Assembly (NCBI RefSeq): GCF_004216715.1
Contig: NZ_SGXG01000001.1
Coordinates: 4,535,001-4,590,000 of the forward strand
Origin: Cecembia calidifontis
GTDB lineage: Bacteria; Bacteroidota; Bacteroidia; Cytophagales; Cyclobacteriaceae
DNA: 55,000 nucleotides
Direction: 5' to 3'
The position numbers were made by a program, and so were the translations under genes. Shown here in pieces: positions 1-6,962 of the stretch. Every line of letters begins with the position of its first letter. The stretch's first letter is position 1. The notes under the pieces are model-generated. The model saw only the letters and a program-made list of their open reading frames with translations, made no database searches and was not told the DNA's origin.

Positions 1-73
1 TAACAAGCATTGAAAGCTTATCGTTCCCTGGTACTTTCAAATTTTTCTTGAAAGCAGGATGAATGGACAACAT
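1..73 (-). CDS. Possible N-terminus of a protein running off the left edge
   Basis: A minus-strand ATG at 71-73 opens a frame with no stop up to the window edge (24 codons, beginning MLSIHPAFKKNLKV). An A-rich stretch lies just upstream, as is common before Bacteroidota starts. Nothing in 24 residues identifies a family, and an open frame of this length can occur by chance. It is listed only because no other gene explains this edge. Confidence 0.25.
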   Translation of the reverse strand, partial: MLSIHPAFKKNLKVPGNDKLSMLV

Positions 74-170
74 TTTTTTTGAATTGAATGGTGTCAACCG
101 AAGTACATTACCAAAATAGTTTTGGTCAATGAATTCGAACGCTCTTAAACCATATTTCGGGTGACAGAAC

Positions 171-523
171 CCTGCCGGTGCAGGATTTTTAAAAGGTTAC
201 CTCGTCAGGATTCAAATACCGATTCTCGGTACAGGCTCTGAAACCCCCTGAGCCGTAATCAGATTTGAAGAAAACAAATCCCGCCGGTGCAGGATTTTTA
301 AAAGGTTACCTCGTCAGGATTCAAATACCGATTCTCGGTACAGGCTCTGAAACCCCCTGAGCCGTAATCAGATTTGAAGAAAACAAATCCCGCCGGTGCA
401 GGATTTTTAAGAAGTGACCTCGTCAGGATTCAAATACCGATTCTCGGTACAGGCTCTGAAACCCCCTGAGCCGTAATCAGATTTGAAGAAAACAAATCCC
501 GCCGGTGCAGGATTTTTAAGAAG
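171..523 (-). repeat. Tandem array of truncated tRNA-Arg 3' ends, each with a hairpin insert and a terminator
   Basis: Three direct repeats with an exact 109-bp period lie directly downstream of the tRNA-Arg gene. Each copies the gene from the anticodon stem to the 3' end (starting CTGATTACGGCTCAG on the minus strand). In the T-arm a single G is replaced by 21 nt: AGCCTG, the arm TACCGA, GAA, then the arm TCGGTA. Each unit continues through the terminator hairpin that also follows the true gene. The units lack the acceptor 5' strand and D-arm, so they cannot fold as tRNAs. The array ends at about 171 with a last terminator copy. Readthrough or processed small RNAs are possible, but there is no sequence proof of expression. 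Confidence 0.9.
490..517 (-). terminator. Intrinsic terminator of tRNA-Arg
   Basis: On the minus strand AAATCCTGC and GCGGGATTT pair around an ACCG loop, followed by the T-rich stretch TTTGTTTTCTTC. The hairpin begins seven bases after the tRNA discriminator base. Near-identical copies occur once per unit of the downstream array. Confidence 0.75.
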
Positions 524-597
524 TGACCTCGTCAGGATTCAAACCTGAAACCTCCTGAGCCGTAATCAGGTGCTCTATTCAGTTGAGCTACGAGGCC
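524..597 (-). tRNA. tRNA-Arg (anticodon ACG)
   Basis: A 74-nt cloverleaf is visible on the minus strand. The acceptor stem is GGCCTCG/CGAGGTC. The anticodon stem CCTGA/TCAGG encloses the loop TTACGGC, giving anticodon ACG, which reads CGN arginine codons (normally A-to-I edited at position 34). The T-stem is TCAGG/CCTGA with loop TTTGAAT. The discriminator is A, and no CCA is encoded (the next bases are CTT), so CCA must be added after transcription. A consensus promoter lies just upstream and a 3'-end array downstream. Confidence 0.95.
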
Positions 598-608
598 AAT
601 TGGGATTG

Positions 609-639
609 CAAAAGTAGTGAGCTTTTTTAAATATCCAAA
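609..639 (-). promoter_or_regulatory. Bacteroidota-type promoter of tRNA-Arg
   Basis: On the minus strand a -33 TTTG (636-639) is followed after 19 nt by TACTTTTG (609-616), a perfect match to the TAnnTTTG -7 box of the Bacteroidota housekeeping sigma factor. Transcription would start a few bases before the tRNA 5' end at 597, giving a very short leader. Confidence 0.8.
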
Positions 640-771
640 AGCCCTCAGAGGTCTTTTTGTCTATTATTTTCATTTGCCTGTTTTTCAATTAAGAATAATT
701 AAGAGAAAAAGGACAGCAAATCGGATGGGATTTTATAATTTAGCCGAAATTTTAAAACAAAAAGCGCTTTC

Positions 772-1512
772 ATGAAAAGAATCTTTATTGTCGTCTTATT
801 AACCAACCTAATCGCTTCAGATTTTCTATTTGCACAGGAAAGAGAAAGAACTCCAATAGGAGGAAGACCGGATATCAAAGGCGATCTTTTTTTGGATTTT
901 GGTTTCAATACCTTAAATAATAAACCAGATGAACTGAGAACCAATTTTTTACCTTCCAGGACATTCAATATTTATTATCAGACAGAAATCAAAATTGGAG
1001 AAGCAACAGGTTTCACTTTTAATCCGGGAATTGGTGTAGGTACCGACAAAATGGCCTTTAGAAATGACAGGACGCTTTTCAACAACCCAACCATAGGACC
1101 TGAATCCAGCAGACTTTTAGCCATTCGGGATGTCTATGGAGACAATATTTCTATATCTACAAACAATGTTTCTTTGAATTACCTGGACATCCCTCTAGAA
1201 TTCCGATACCACTTTAGAAAGAGCAATTACAATAAAAGTATGCGGATAGCACTTGGCGGAAAGGTGGGATATTTAATGAATGCCCAAACCAAAATCGAAT
1301 TTACAGATGAGAACGGGCTGACCAGAAAAATAAAGGACAGACAATCCTACGGAGTAAATCCATTGAGATATGGCGTCTATACCAGAATGGGATTCCCGGG
1401 ATTTAATATTTGGGGCTACTATGGTTTAAATACTGTTTTCCAAAATAACAGGGGACCTTTTAATACCGAGGCAACACAATTAAGTTTTGGGGTTTCTTTC
1501 GCACTGTTTTAA
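772..1512 (+). CDS. Outer-membrane beta-barrel protein (PorT-like)
   Basis: This 246-residue protein starts with a signal peptide (about residues 1-21, hydrophobic core IFIVVLLTNLIASDFLFA ending before QERER). The rest alternates polar and hydrophobic strands with aromatic girdles, and it ends in the aromatic residue F (SFGVSFALF), as is typical of outer-membrane barrels. It resembles the OMP_b-brl_2/PorT group that is abundant in this phylum. It probably sits in the outer membrane, but the ligand or role cannot be told. It is monocistronic, with a strong bidirectional terminator downstream, and converges on the PAP2 gene. Confidence 0.75.
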   Translation: MKRIFIVVLLTNLIASDFLFAQERERTPIGGRPDIKGDLFLDFGFNTLNNKPDELRTNFLPSRTFNIYYQTEIKIGEATGFTFNPGIGVGTDKMAFRNDRTLFNNPTIGPESSRLLAIRDVYGDNISISTNNVSLNYLDIPLEFRYHFRKSNYNKSMRIALGGKVGYLMNAQTKIEFTDENGLTRKIKDRQSYGVNPLRYGVYTRMGFPGFNIWGYYGLNTVFQNNRGPFNTEATQLSFGVSFALF

Positions 1513-1535
1513 GCAAAATTTCAAAACATGAAAAC

Positions 1536-1567
1536 AAAAAAAGTCGGGGATTCCCGACTTTTTTTTG
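1536..1567. terminator. Bidirectional intrinsic terminator
   Basis: AAGTCGGG and CCCGACTT pair around a short GATT loop, with an A-run on the left and a T-run on the right. It therefore works on both strands, between the convergent barrel gene (ends 1512) and the PAP2-like gene (ends 1631). Confidence 0.85.
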
Positions 1568-1630
1568 TTTTGCAAATACCCGAATGACCAAAAGAACTTT
1601 TTGGCCTTCCATAAAATCTAATATCCCAAT

Positions 1631-2248
1631 TTACAGCAGCCAATAGAATGCACTGAAACAAATTGAAAATCCCAAGATGAATCCTCCAAATATTTCCCCT
1701 GGCGTGTGGGCATTTAAATATAGTCGGGAAGAACCCACTAGTCCGGCAGCCAGAATACTTCCAATTACCAACGCTAAATAATCATAGGAAGGATATTTGA
1801 GCGCTATGGCAAATATGATCGCTACTAAGCCCGAGATTCCAGTCATGTGAGCACTGATCTTCCAAAAAAATGTCACACTGGTAAGTATAATTACGCTAAT
1901 TGTGATTACCACCAAAGCAAGTAATAACGCAGGATCTATGCGGAATTTTAAATAGAAAAGGTAGGTAGTGATCATGTAAAAAAGACTGATCATCGAAAAC
2001 GGAAATACCCTTTCCTCCTTGGAATGCATATGAAACGAACCAATATTTTTGGTCAACCGCATCATCACCACACTGAGCAAAGGAATGATAAAAGTGGTCA
2101 GGAAAACCATGGCCACCAAAAAACGGTTGTCAAAATAGGACACTTTCACCAAATGTGTAGCCCCATAAATCAAATACAAAAATACCAGCGTTGGTATTAA
2201 CAATGGTTGAAACAGGTAAGAAATAAAAAGGGCTAGCTTTCGGTACAC
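1631..2248 (-). CDS. PAP2-family membrane phosphatase
   Basis: A 205-residue polytopic membrane protein with about six hydrophobic segments. It carries a degenerate PAP2 signature: KISAHMTG at about 130-137 (the Ser-x-His-x-x-Gly region) and SSRLYLNAHTPGE at about 173-185 (Arg and His of the last motif, with Glu in place of the usual Asp). Family members dephosphorylate lipid phosphates such as undecaprenyl pyrophosphate, but the substrate here is unknown. Its ATG follows the rpoN stop codon with no gap, so the two genes are very likely co-transcribed and translationally coupled. Confidence 0.75.
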   Translation of the reverse strand: MYRKLALFISYLFQPLLIPTLVFLYLIYGATHLVKVSYFDNRFLVAMVFLTTFIIPLLSVVMMRLTKNIGSFHMHSKEERVFPFSMISLFYMITTYLFYLKFRIDPALLLALVVITISVIILTSVTFFWKISAHMTGISGLVAIIFAIALKYPSYDYLALVIGSILAAGLVGSSRLYLNAHTPGEIFGGFILGFSICFSAFYWLL

Positions 2249-3706
2249 TTATAGTTCTTTTCTAAGTCTGGCGACAGGAATCTGCAACTGCTCCCTATAT
2301 TTGGCGACTGTCCTTCTGGCAATATTATACCCTTTGTCATTAAGCATTTTAACCAATTTATCATCAGATAAAGGCTTTTTCTTATTTTCCTGATCCACCA
2401 TAGACTGTAACACACTTTTGACCTCTTTGTTGCTGACGTCCTCACCTGATTCAGTAGTAATACCCTCTGAAAAGAAGTATTTCAAGGGAAATATCCCAAA
2501 CTCGGTCTGGATTGATTTACTATTGGCCACCCTGGAAACCGTTGAAATATCCATATCAATTTTTTCTGCAATATCTTTGAGGATCATTGGTTTAAGCTTG
2601 GTTTCGTCTCCTTCCAAAAAAAACTCATATTGGTAATCCAAAATGGCCTGCATGGTTTTCAACAAAGTCTGCTGTCTTTGCTTGATGGCATCAATAAACC
2701 ACTTGGCAGCATCCAGTTTCTGCTTAACAAAAGTGACCGTTTCTTTGAGTTTTTTGTCTTTTTTGTCACTTTTTTCATATGCGTCAAACATTTCCGAGTA
2801 AGACCTGCTCACCCTTAATTCCGGGGCATTTTTGGAATTGAGGGTGATTTCCAGTTTCCCATCTGTATTAGTCAGAATAAAATCCGGTATAATGTATTGG
2901 GTTTTAACCAATCCGTCTGAAATACCTCCCGGCTTAGGGTTTAACCTGGTAATTAAATTGACAGCTTCTTTGATCTCCTCATCTCCTATATCCAGCTTTT
3001 TTTGGATTTTGGGATAATGTTTTTTCGTGAATTCATCGAAACACTCATTGATAATCCGAATGGCATTCTGCACAGTCGGATCATCCGGATGCTCCTTTCT
3101 CTCCAATTGGATCAATAAACATTCCTGAAGATTTCTGGCAGCTATGCCGCTGGGGTCAAAACTCTGGATTTTTCTTAAAATCTCTTCGACCTCATCGATA
3201 TCAGTTTCAATATTCTGGCTGAAAGCAAGATCATTGATAATGGCTTCCAGATCCCTACGGATATACCCGTCACTTTCAATGCTACCAATGAGCTGTCGGC
3301 CGATTATCTTTTGTCTTTCATCAAGTTTCAAAAAACCGAGCTGGGTAAGGAGCTGGTCCTGTAAAGAAACCCCGCTTGAAATGGGTATTTCCCTGTCTTC
3401 CTCATCAGGCGAATAATTACCATCTCCCTGCATTTTATACCCACCGTAATCATCGTTCAGATAATCATCTAAATTGATGTCTTTATCGTCATATCCTAAA
3501 TCATCCTCATAACTATCCTCATAATCCATTTCATCACTCTCAGCCTTTTCCTCTTCCCTGCCTTCTTCAAGAGCCGGATTAATCTCCAACTCCTCCTCTA
3601 CCCTTGCTTCCAGTTCTGCCGTAGGCACCTGAAGGAGCTTGATAAACTGAATTTGTTGGGGAGACAGTTTTTGGGATAATACCTGACTTAAATTTAGTTT
3701 CTGCAT
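2249..3706 (-). CDS. rpoN: RNA polymerase sigma-54 factor RpoN
   Basis: A 485-residue protein with the full sigma-54 architecture. Region I is Gln/Leu-rich at the N-terminus (LSQVLSQKLSPQQIQFIKLL), where enhancer-binding ATPases act. A very acidic region II runs from about 45 to 105. The core-binding domain follows, then a helix-turn-helix, and the RpoN box ARRTVAKYRE at about 463-472, which reads the -24 promoter element. It directs activator-dependent transcription from -24/-12 promoters. It is divergent from asnS across about 180 bp and is followed directly by the PAP2-like gene. Confidence 0.97.
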   Translation of the reverse strand: MQKLNLSQVLSQKLSPQQIQFIKLLQVPTAELEARVEEELEINPALEEGREEEKAESDEMDYEDSYEDDLGYDDKDINLDDYLNDDYGGYKMQGDGNYSPDEEDREIPISSGVSLQDQLLTQLGFLKLDERQKIIGRQLIGSIESDGYIRRDLEAIINDLAFSQNIETDIDEVEEILRKIQSFDPSGIAARNLQECLLIQLERKEHPDDPTVQNAIRIINECFDEFTKKHYPKIQKKLDIGDEEIKEAVNLITRLNPKPGGISDGLVKTQYIIPDFILTNTDGKLEITLNSKNAPELRVSRSYSEMFDAYEKSDKKDKKLKETVTFVKQKLDAAKWFIDAIKQRQQTLLKTMQAILDYQYEFFLEGDETKLKPMILKDIAEKIDMDISTVSRVANSKSIQTEFGIFPLKYFFSEGITTESGEDVSNKEVKSVLQSMVDQENKKKPLSDDKLVKMLNDKGYNIARRTVAKYREQLQIPVARLRKEL

Positions 3707-3740
3707 ATCGGCCTAGCAATTATTATAAAGCGACAACTTT

Positions 3741-3759
3741 AGAACATTAACGATGTTCT
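3741..3759. promoter_or_regulatory. Inverted repeat between rpoN and asnS
   Basis: AGAACAT (3741-3747) and ATGTTCT (3753-3759) form a perfect 7-5-7 dyad 35 bp upstream of the rpoN start, in the divergent rpoN/asnS intergenic region. The size suits a dimeric repressor or activator site. No regulator is identified, and the dyad could be chance in AT-rich DNA. Confidence 0.35.
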
Positions 3760-3883
3760 TGCATTCCAAATTTAGGAAATTAGAACAATTTTTTGATAAA
3801 AAGCTTATTATATCGTTTTTTTGCATTCCCTTTGGAAAGCCAATGTAATGAGGCTCTTTAACTTTCAAATATTCAAAAAAAAT

Positions 3884-5335
3884 ATGGCCTTCAACAAAAG
3901 AATTAAAATAAAAGAACTCCTGGAAAAGGATTACACCGGCCAAAAGGTTACGGTTATGGGTTGGGTGCGCACCAAAAGAAACAACAAAAATGTGGCTTTC
4001 ATTTCGCTCAACGATGGTTCATCCATCACTAACTATCAAATTGTAGCTGACCCTAATGAAATAGCTGAAGAAATTTTAAAAAGAGCCACAACAGGTGCAT
4101 GCCTTAAAATACATGGAACTATTGTAGCCTCTCAAGGTTCAGGTCAGCAAACTGAATTGAATGCCCAGCAAATAGAAATCTTGGGAGATGCCGATCCTGA
4201 GAAATACCCTCTTCAGCCTAAGAAGCATTCCCTTGAGTTCCTTAGGGAAATCGCACACCTTAGAATCCGTACCAATACCTTTGGCGCAGTTTTCAGGGTT
4301 AGACATGCTTTGGCTTATGCTGTGCACAAATACTTTAATGATAAAGGATTCTTTTATATCCACACACCTATCATTACAGCCTCCGATGCAGAAGGAGCTG
4401 GAGAGACCTTTAAGGTAACCACTTTGGACCTGAAAAATCCTCCTCTTACCGAGGAAGGAAAAATTGACTTCAAGCAGGATTTCTTCGAAAGAGAAACCAA
4501 TCTCACTGTTTCCGGTCAGTTGGAAGGGGAATTGGCTGCCATGGGTTTAGCTGAAATTTATACTTTCGGTCCCACATTCAGGGCGGAGAATTCTAACACC
4601 ACCAGGCACTTGGCAGAATTCTGGATGATAGAACCCGAAATGGCCTTTTATGATGCAGAAGACAACCAAAACCTAGCCGAGGATTTCCTCAAATATGTAA
4701 TTTCCTATGCCTTGGAAAACTGCAAGGAAGACCTGGAGTTCTTAGATAAAAGAGCTGCAGAAGAAGATAATGCAAAAAAGGCCGACCAAAGAAGTGAAAT
4801 GGGGCTGTTGGAAAGGTTGAAATTTGTGGTCGAAAACGAATTCCAAAGATTGACCTATACAGAAGCTATTGACATCCTTAGGAACTCAAATCACAACAAA
4901 AAGAAGAAGTTCCAGTATTTGGTCGAAAACTGGGGAGTTGATCTTCAGTCAGAACATGAAAGGTATCTGGTAGAGAAACACTTCAAAAAACCGGTAATCC
5001 TAACAGATTATCCGAAAGAGATCAAAGCCTTCTACATGAGGCAGAACGAAGACGGCAAAACCGTTGCGGCCATGGATATTTTATTCCCTGGCATTGGAGA
5101 AATCGTGGGAGGATCTCAAAGAGAAGAAAGGCTGGAGTTATTAACTACAAGAATGGAGGAGATGGGCATCCCTACAGAAGAAATGTGGTGGTATCTGGAT
5201 ACCAGAAGATTCGGAAGCACGCCACATGCAGGATTTGGACTTGGATTTGAAAGAATGGTACAGTTCGTGACCGGTATGGGCAACATCAGAGATGTAATTG
5301 CTTTCCCAAGGACTCCTGGACATGCGGAGTTTTAA
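3884..5335 (+). CDS. asnS: Asparaginyl-tRNA synthetase
   Basis: A class IIb aminoacyl-tRNA synthetase of 483 residues that charges tRNA-Asn in the cytoplasm. The N-terminal OB-fold anticodon-binding domain includes VTVMGWVRTKRNNKNVAFISLNDG. Motif 2 begins near residue 229 (PTFRAENSNTTRHLAEFW) and motif 3 is GFGLGFERMVQ near 450. Length and motifs match AsnRS rather than the longer bacterial AspRS. The frame is open 21 codons further upstream, but ATG 3884 (MAFNKRIKIKELL) matches the usual family start. A terminator follows at 5363. Confidence 0.96.
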   Translation: MAFNKRIKIKELLEKDYTGQKVTVMGWVRTKRNNKNVAFISLNDGSSITNYQIVADPNEIAEEILKRATTGACLKIHGTIVASQGSGQQTELNAQQIEILGDADPEKYPLQPKKHSLEFLREIAHLRIRTNTFGAVFRVRHALAYAVHKYFNDKGFFYIHTPIITASDAEGAGETFKVTTLDLKNPPLTEEGKIDFKQDFFERETNLTVSGQLEGELAAMGLAEIYTFGPTFRAENSNTTRHLAEFWMIEPEMAFYDAEDNQNLAEDFLKYVISYALENCKEDLEFLDKRAAEEDNAKKADQRSEMGLLERLKFVVENEFQRLTYTEAIDILRNSNHNKKKKFQYLVENWGVDLQSEHERYLVEKHFKKPVILTDYPKEIKAFYMRQNEDGKTVAAMDILFPGIGEIVGGSQREERLELLTTRMEEMGIPTEEMWWYLDTRRFGSTPHAGFGLGFERMVQFVTGMGNIRDVIAFPRTPGHAEF

Positions 5336-5362
5336 ATGTAGGAAAAAATTATTTTTTTTTAT

Positions 5363-5398
5363 AAAGCCTGCCCTTCAATTTAAAGGTAGGCTTTTTTT
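5363..5398 (+). terminator. Intrinsic terminator of asnS
   Basis: AAAGCCTGCC and GGTAGGCTTT pair around an AT-rich loop and are followed by a run of seven T residues, 28 bp after the asnS stop codon. Confidence 0.85.
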
Positions 5399-5472
5399 AT
5401 TTAGAATCTAATTGAGTTTATATTTACTCAAAAACACAAATGACCGTTTATTCTAATTTTTGACCGTATATC

Positions 5473-5495
5473 AAAAAAAAAAAAAAAAAAAAAAA
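5473..5495. repeat. Homopolymeric A tract (23 nt)
   Basis: An unbroken run of 23 A residues lies between the asnS terminator and the IS30-type element, about 50 bp from the IS end. Two copies of TGACCGT precede it (5441 and 5461). Such tracts are slippage-prone, and the exact length in the assembly may be uncertain. Confidence 0.9.
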
Positions 5496-5543
5496 TTACT
5501 TAAACTCAGCTGAATCCCATGTGATATTTTTTAGTTTGCCATG

Positions 5544-6641
5544 TTCAAGTCATAAATGCAACGCCTAATTTTTTCATTAGACATTCGATAGGACTAAGAT
5601 AATTAAACTTTCTTATTGGCCTGTTATTGATTTTGGTTTCTATATTTTGGATCTGTTCCCGAGAGATTTGATTGAGGTCAGTACCCTTTGGCAGGAAAGC
5701 CCTGATAAGTCCGATTCTGTTTTCCACTGTTCCTTTATCCTGTGAAGTGTATGGTCTTGTAAAGAATGTTGGGATATTGAATTTATCTCTGATTTTATAA
5801 TGGTTTGCGAATGCCATATCATTATCGAAAGTGATTGATTTGAAGAACGAAGCACCAATTCTCTGTATTCTCTTTGCTATTTTCTGTTCAATGATATCTG
5901 CATTTTTACCATCAAGTTTCTCTATGGTAGTAACCAAGGTTGCCCTGTCCACCAGTACCAAAAGAGCTGATTTGTGGTTTTTCCCCATCATAAGGTCTAC
6001 TTCAATATCTCCTATCCTTTGTCTTTTTTCAACTACAGGAGGCCTTTGGTCAATTGGAACTCTCTCCCTGATAATTCCTCTGGTATGCCTGTAATTACCT
6101 CTCTTACGCTTTCTTTTACCATGCCGGAGATTCTTGTAAAGCTCCCTGTCCCTTCGGTATCTCCAATGGCTACTTTTTTTGGCAGTAAATATCCAGTTGT
6201 AGAGTGTCTCATGACAAACCCCTTCTTTACCTTGTTTCTTCCAGGTGACCGATATTAGCTCTGGGCTCAATTTGTCAACAACAAGGAATTTGCGGGCCTC
6301 TTCTTTAAGGGACTCGGTAAATTTGATTCGCTTTCTCTTGAGTCTATGTCTTTCGTCTGTACGGTTCTGGGCAACTGCAGCCTTATATTCACCGCTATAA
6401 CGGCCCCTCTTGCCGGTATTTCTTTGAAGTTCTCTGGATACAGTACTTTTGTTGACACCGATAATCGCAGCGATTTTGGTCTGGGAAGTTCCGTTTCTAA
6501 ATAAAGCCTCTATTTGGTACCTTTGTTCCTGGCTGAGATGTTTAAATTTATTCATGACAACACTAAATTAATATTTTCAGCCTAAGGGAAGGAACCTAGG
6601 TTCCTTCCCTTAAACCCTTAGTGTTGCATTTATGACTTGAA
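5544..6641 (-). mobile_element. IS30-family insertion sequence
   Basis: An element of about 1.1 kb bounded by near-perfect inverted repeats: TTCAAGTCATAAATGCAAC at 5544-5562, with its inverse at 6623-6641. It carries one transposase gene. The stop codon of that gene lies inside the left inverted repeat. I could not find a convincing target duplication. The right end is 45 bp upstream of the small peptide gene at 6687, so the element may have displaced that gene's promoter. Confidence 0.88.
5545..6555 (-). CDS. IS30-family transposase
   Basis: A 336-residue DDE transposase. The N-terminal helix-turn-helix domain (LSQEQRYQIEALFRNGTSQT, then KIAAIIGVNKSTVSREL, residues about 6-45) is typical of IS30 and binds the inverted repeats. 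The catalytic core has the expected acidic residues: Asp in GDIEVDLMMG, Asp in ITFDNDMAFA and Glu in KGTVENRIGL, with the conserved DKGTVEN block. The frame is intact and full length, so the element may be active. Confidence 0.93.
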   Translation of the reverse strand: MNKFKHLSQEQRYQIEALFRNGTSQTKIAAIIGVNKSTVSRELQRNTGKRGRYSGEYKAAVAQNRTDERHRLKRKRIKFTESLKEEARKFLVVDKLSPELISVTWKKQGKEGVCHETLYNWIFTAKKSSHWRYRRDRELYKNLRHGKRKRKRGNYRHTRGIIRERVPIDQRPPVVEKRQRIGDIEVDLMMGKNHKSALLVLVDRATLVTTIEKLDGKNADIIEQKIAKRIQRIGASFFKSITFDNDMAFANHYKIRDKFNIPTFFTRPYTSQDKGTVENRIGLIRAFLPKGTDLNQISREQIQNIETKINNRPIRKFNYLSPIECLMKKLGVAFMT

Positions 6642-6686
6642 TATAGGTTTTAAGTAAAATAAATCTTTAACCTAAACTTTATTATC

Positions 6687-6881
6687 ATGAAAAAATTCAA
6701 TTTGGTTTTGATGATGTTACTATTTTTAACATCTATTGGTTCAATAGATACTTTAAGTGCTAAACAAGTTTGGTGTGGGTGGGATAATGACTTACAAGCT
6801 TGTTGGGCAGGAGGGCTTCATGGATATTGCGCTTATTGTGGTCCTGATTGCACTACAACTATACCCACAGTTAGACCCTGA
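6687..6881 (+). CDS. Small secreted Cys-rich peptide (cassette 1)
   Basis: A 64-residue peptide with a clear signal sequence (MKKFNLVLMMLLFLTSIGSI, then DTLSA). This leaves a mature part of about 39 residues with five cysteines and several Trp/Gly residues (VWCGWDNDLQACWAGG, GYCAYCGPDC). It is probably exported, and disulfides are likely. The function is unknown. It precedes a beta-propeller lipoprotein gene after a strong terminator-like hairpin. The same order recurs at 35069-33661, and it is reminiscent of NVEALA-family peptide loci, although no NVEALA motif is seen. The IS30 element ends 45 bp upstream of the ATG. Confidence 0.65.
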   Translation: MKKFNLVLMMLLFLTSIGSIDTLSAKQVWCGWDNDLQACWAGGLHGYCAYCGPDCTTTIPTVRP

Positions 6882-6942
6882 TTTTCTATTGATTTATTAA
6901 TTGTATTTAAATCAGGTCTATTTTTAATATAGACCTGATTTT
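6873..6942 (+). promoter_or_regulatory. Terminator with competing upstream arm (possible attenuator)
   Basis: A 13-bp perfect hairpin pairs AAATCAGGTCTAT (6909-6921) with ATAGACCTGATTT (6929-6941), followed by TTCT, between the peptide gene and the lipoprotein gene. The left arm can instead pair with AGACCCTGATTT (6873-6884) with one bulged C. That upstream segment contains the last codons and the stop codon of the peptide gene. A terminating ribosome would mask it, so translation of the peptide could favour the terminator. This is inference from the sequence alone. Confidence 0.55.
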
Positions 6943-6962
6943 CTCCAATATTATTAAAAAAT

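Noticed and set aside
171..523. CRISPR array
   Set aside because: The repeats are regular, but the whole 109-bp unit is repeated with no unique spacers, and it derives from tRNA-Arg. No cas genes are present. The same reasoning excludes the 169-bp and 112-bp arrays.
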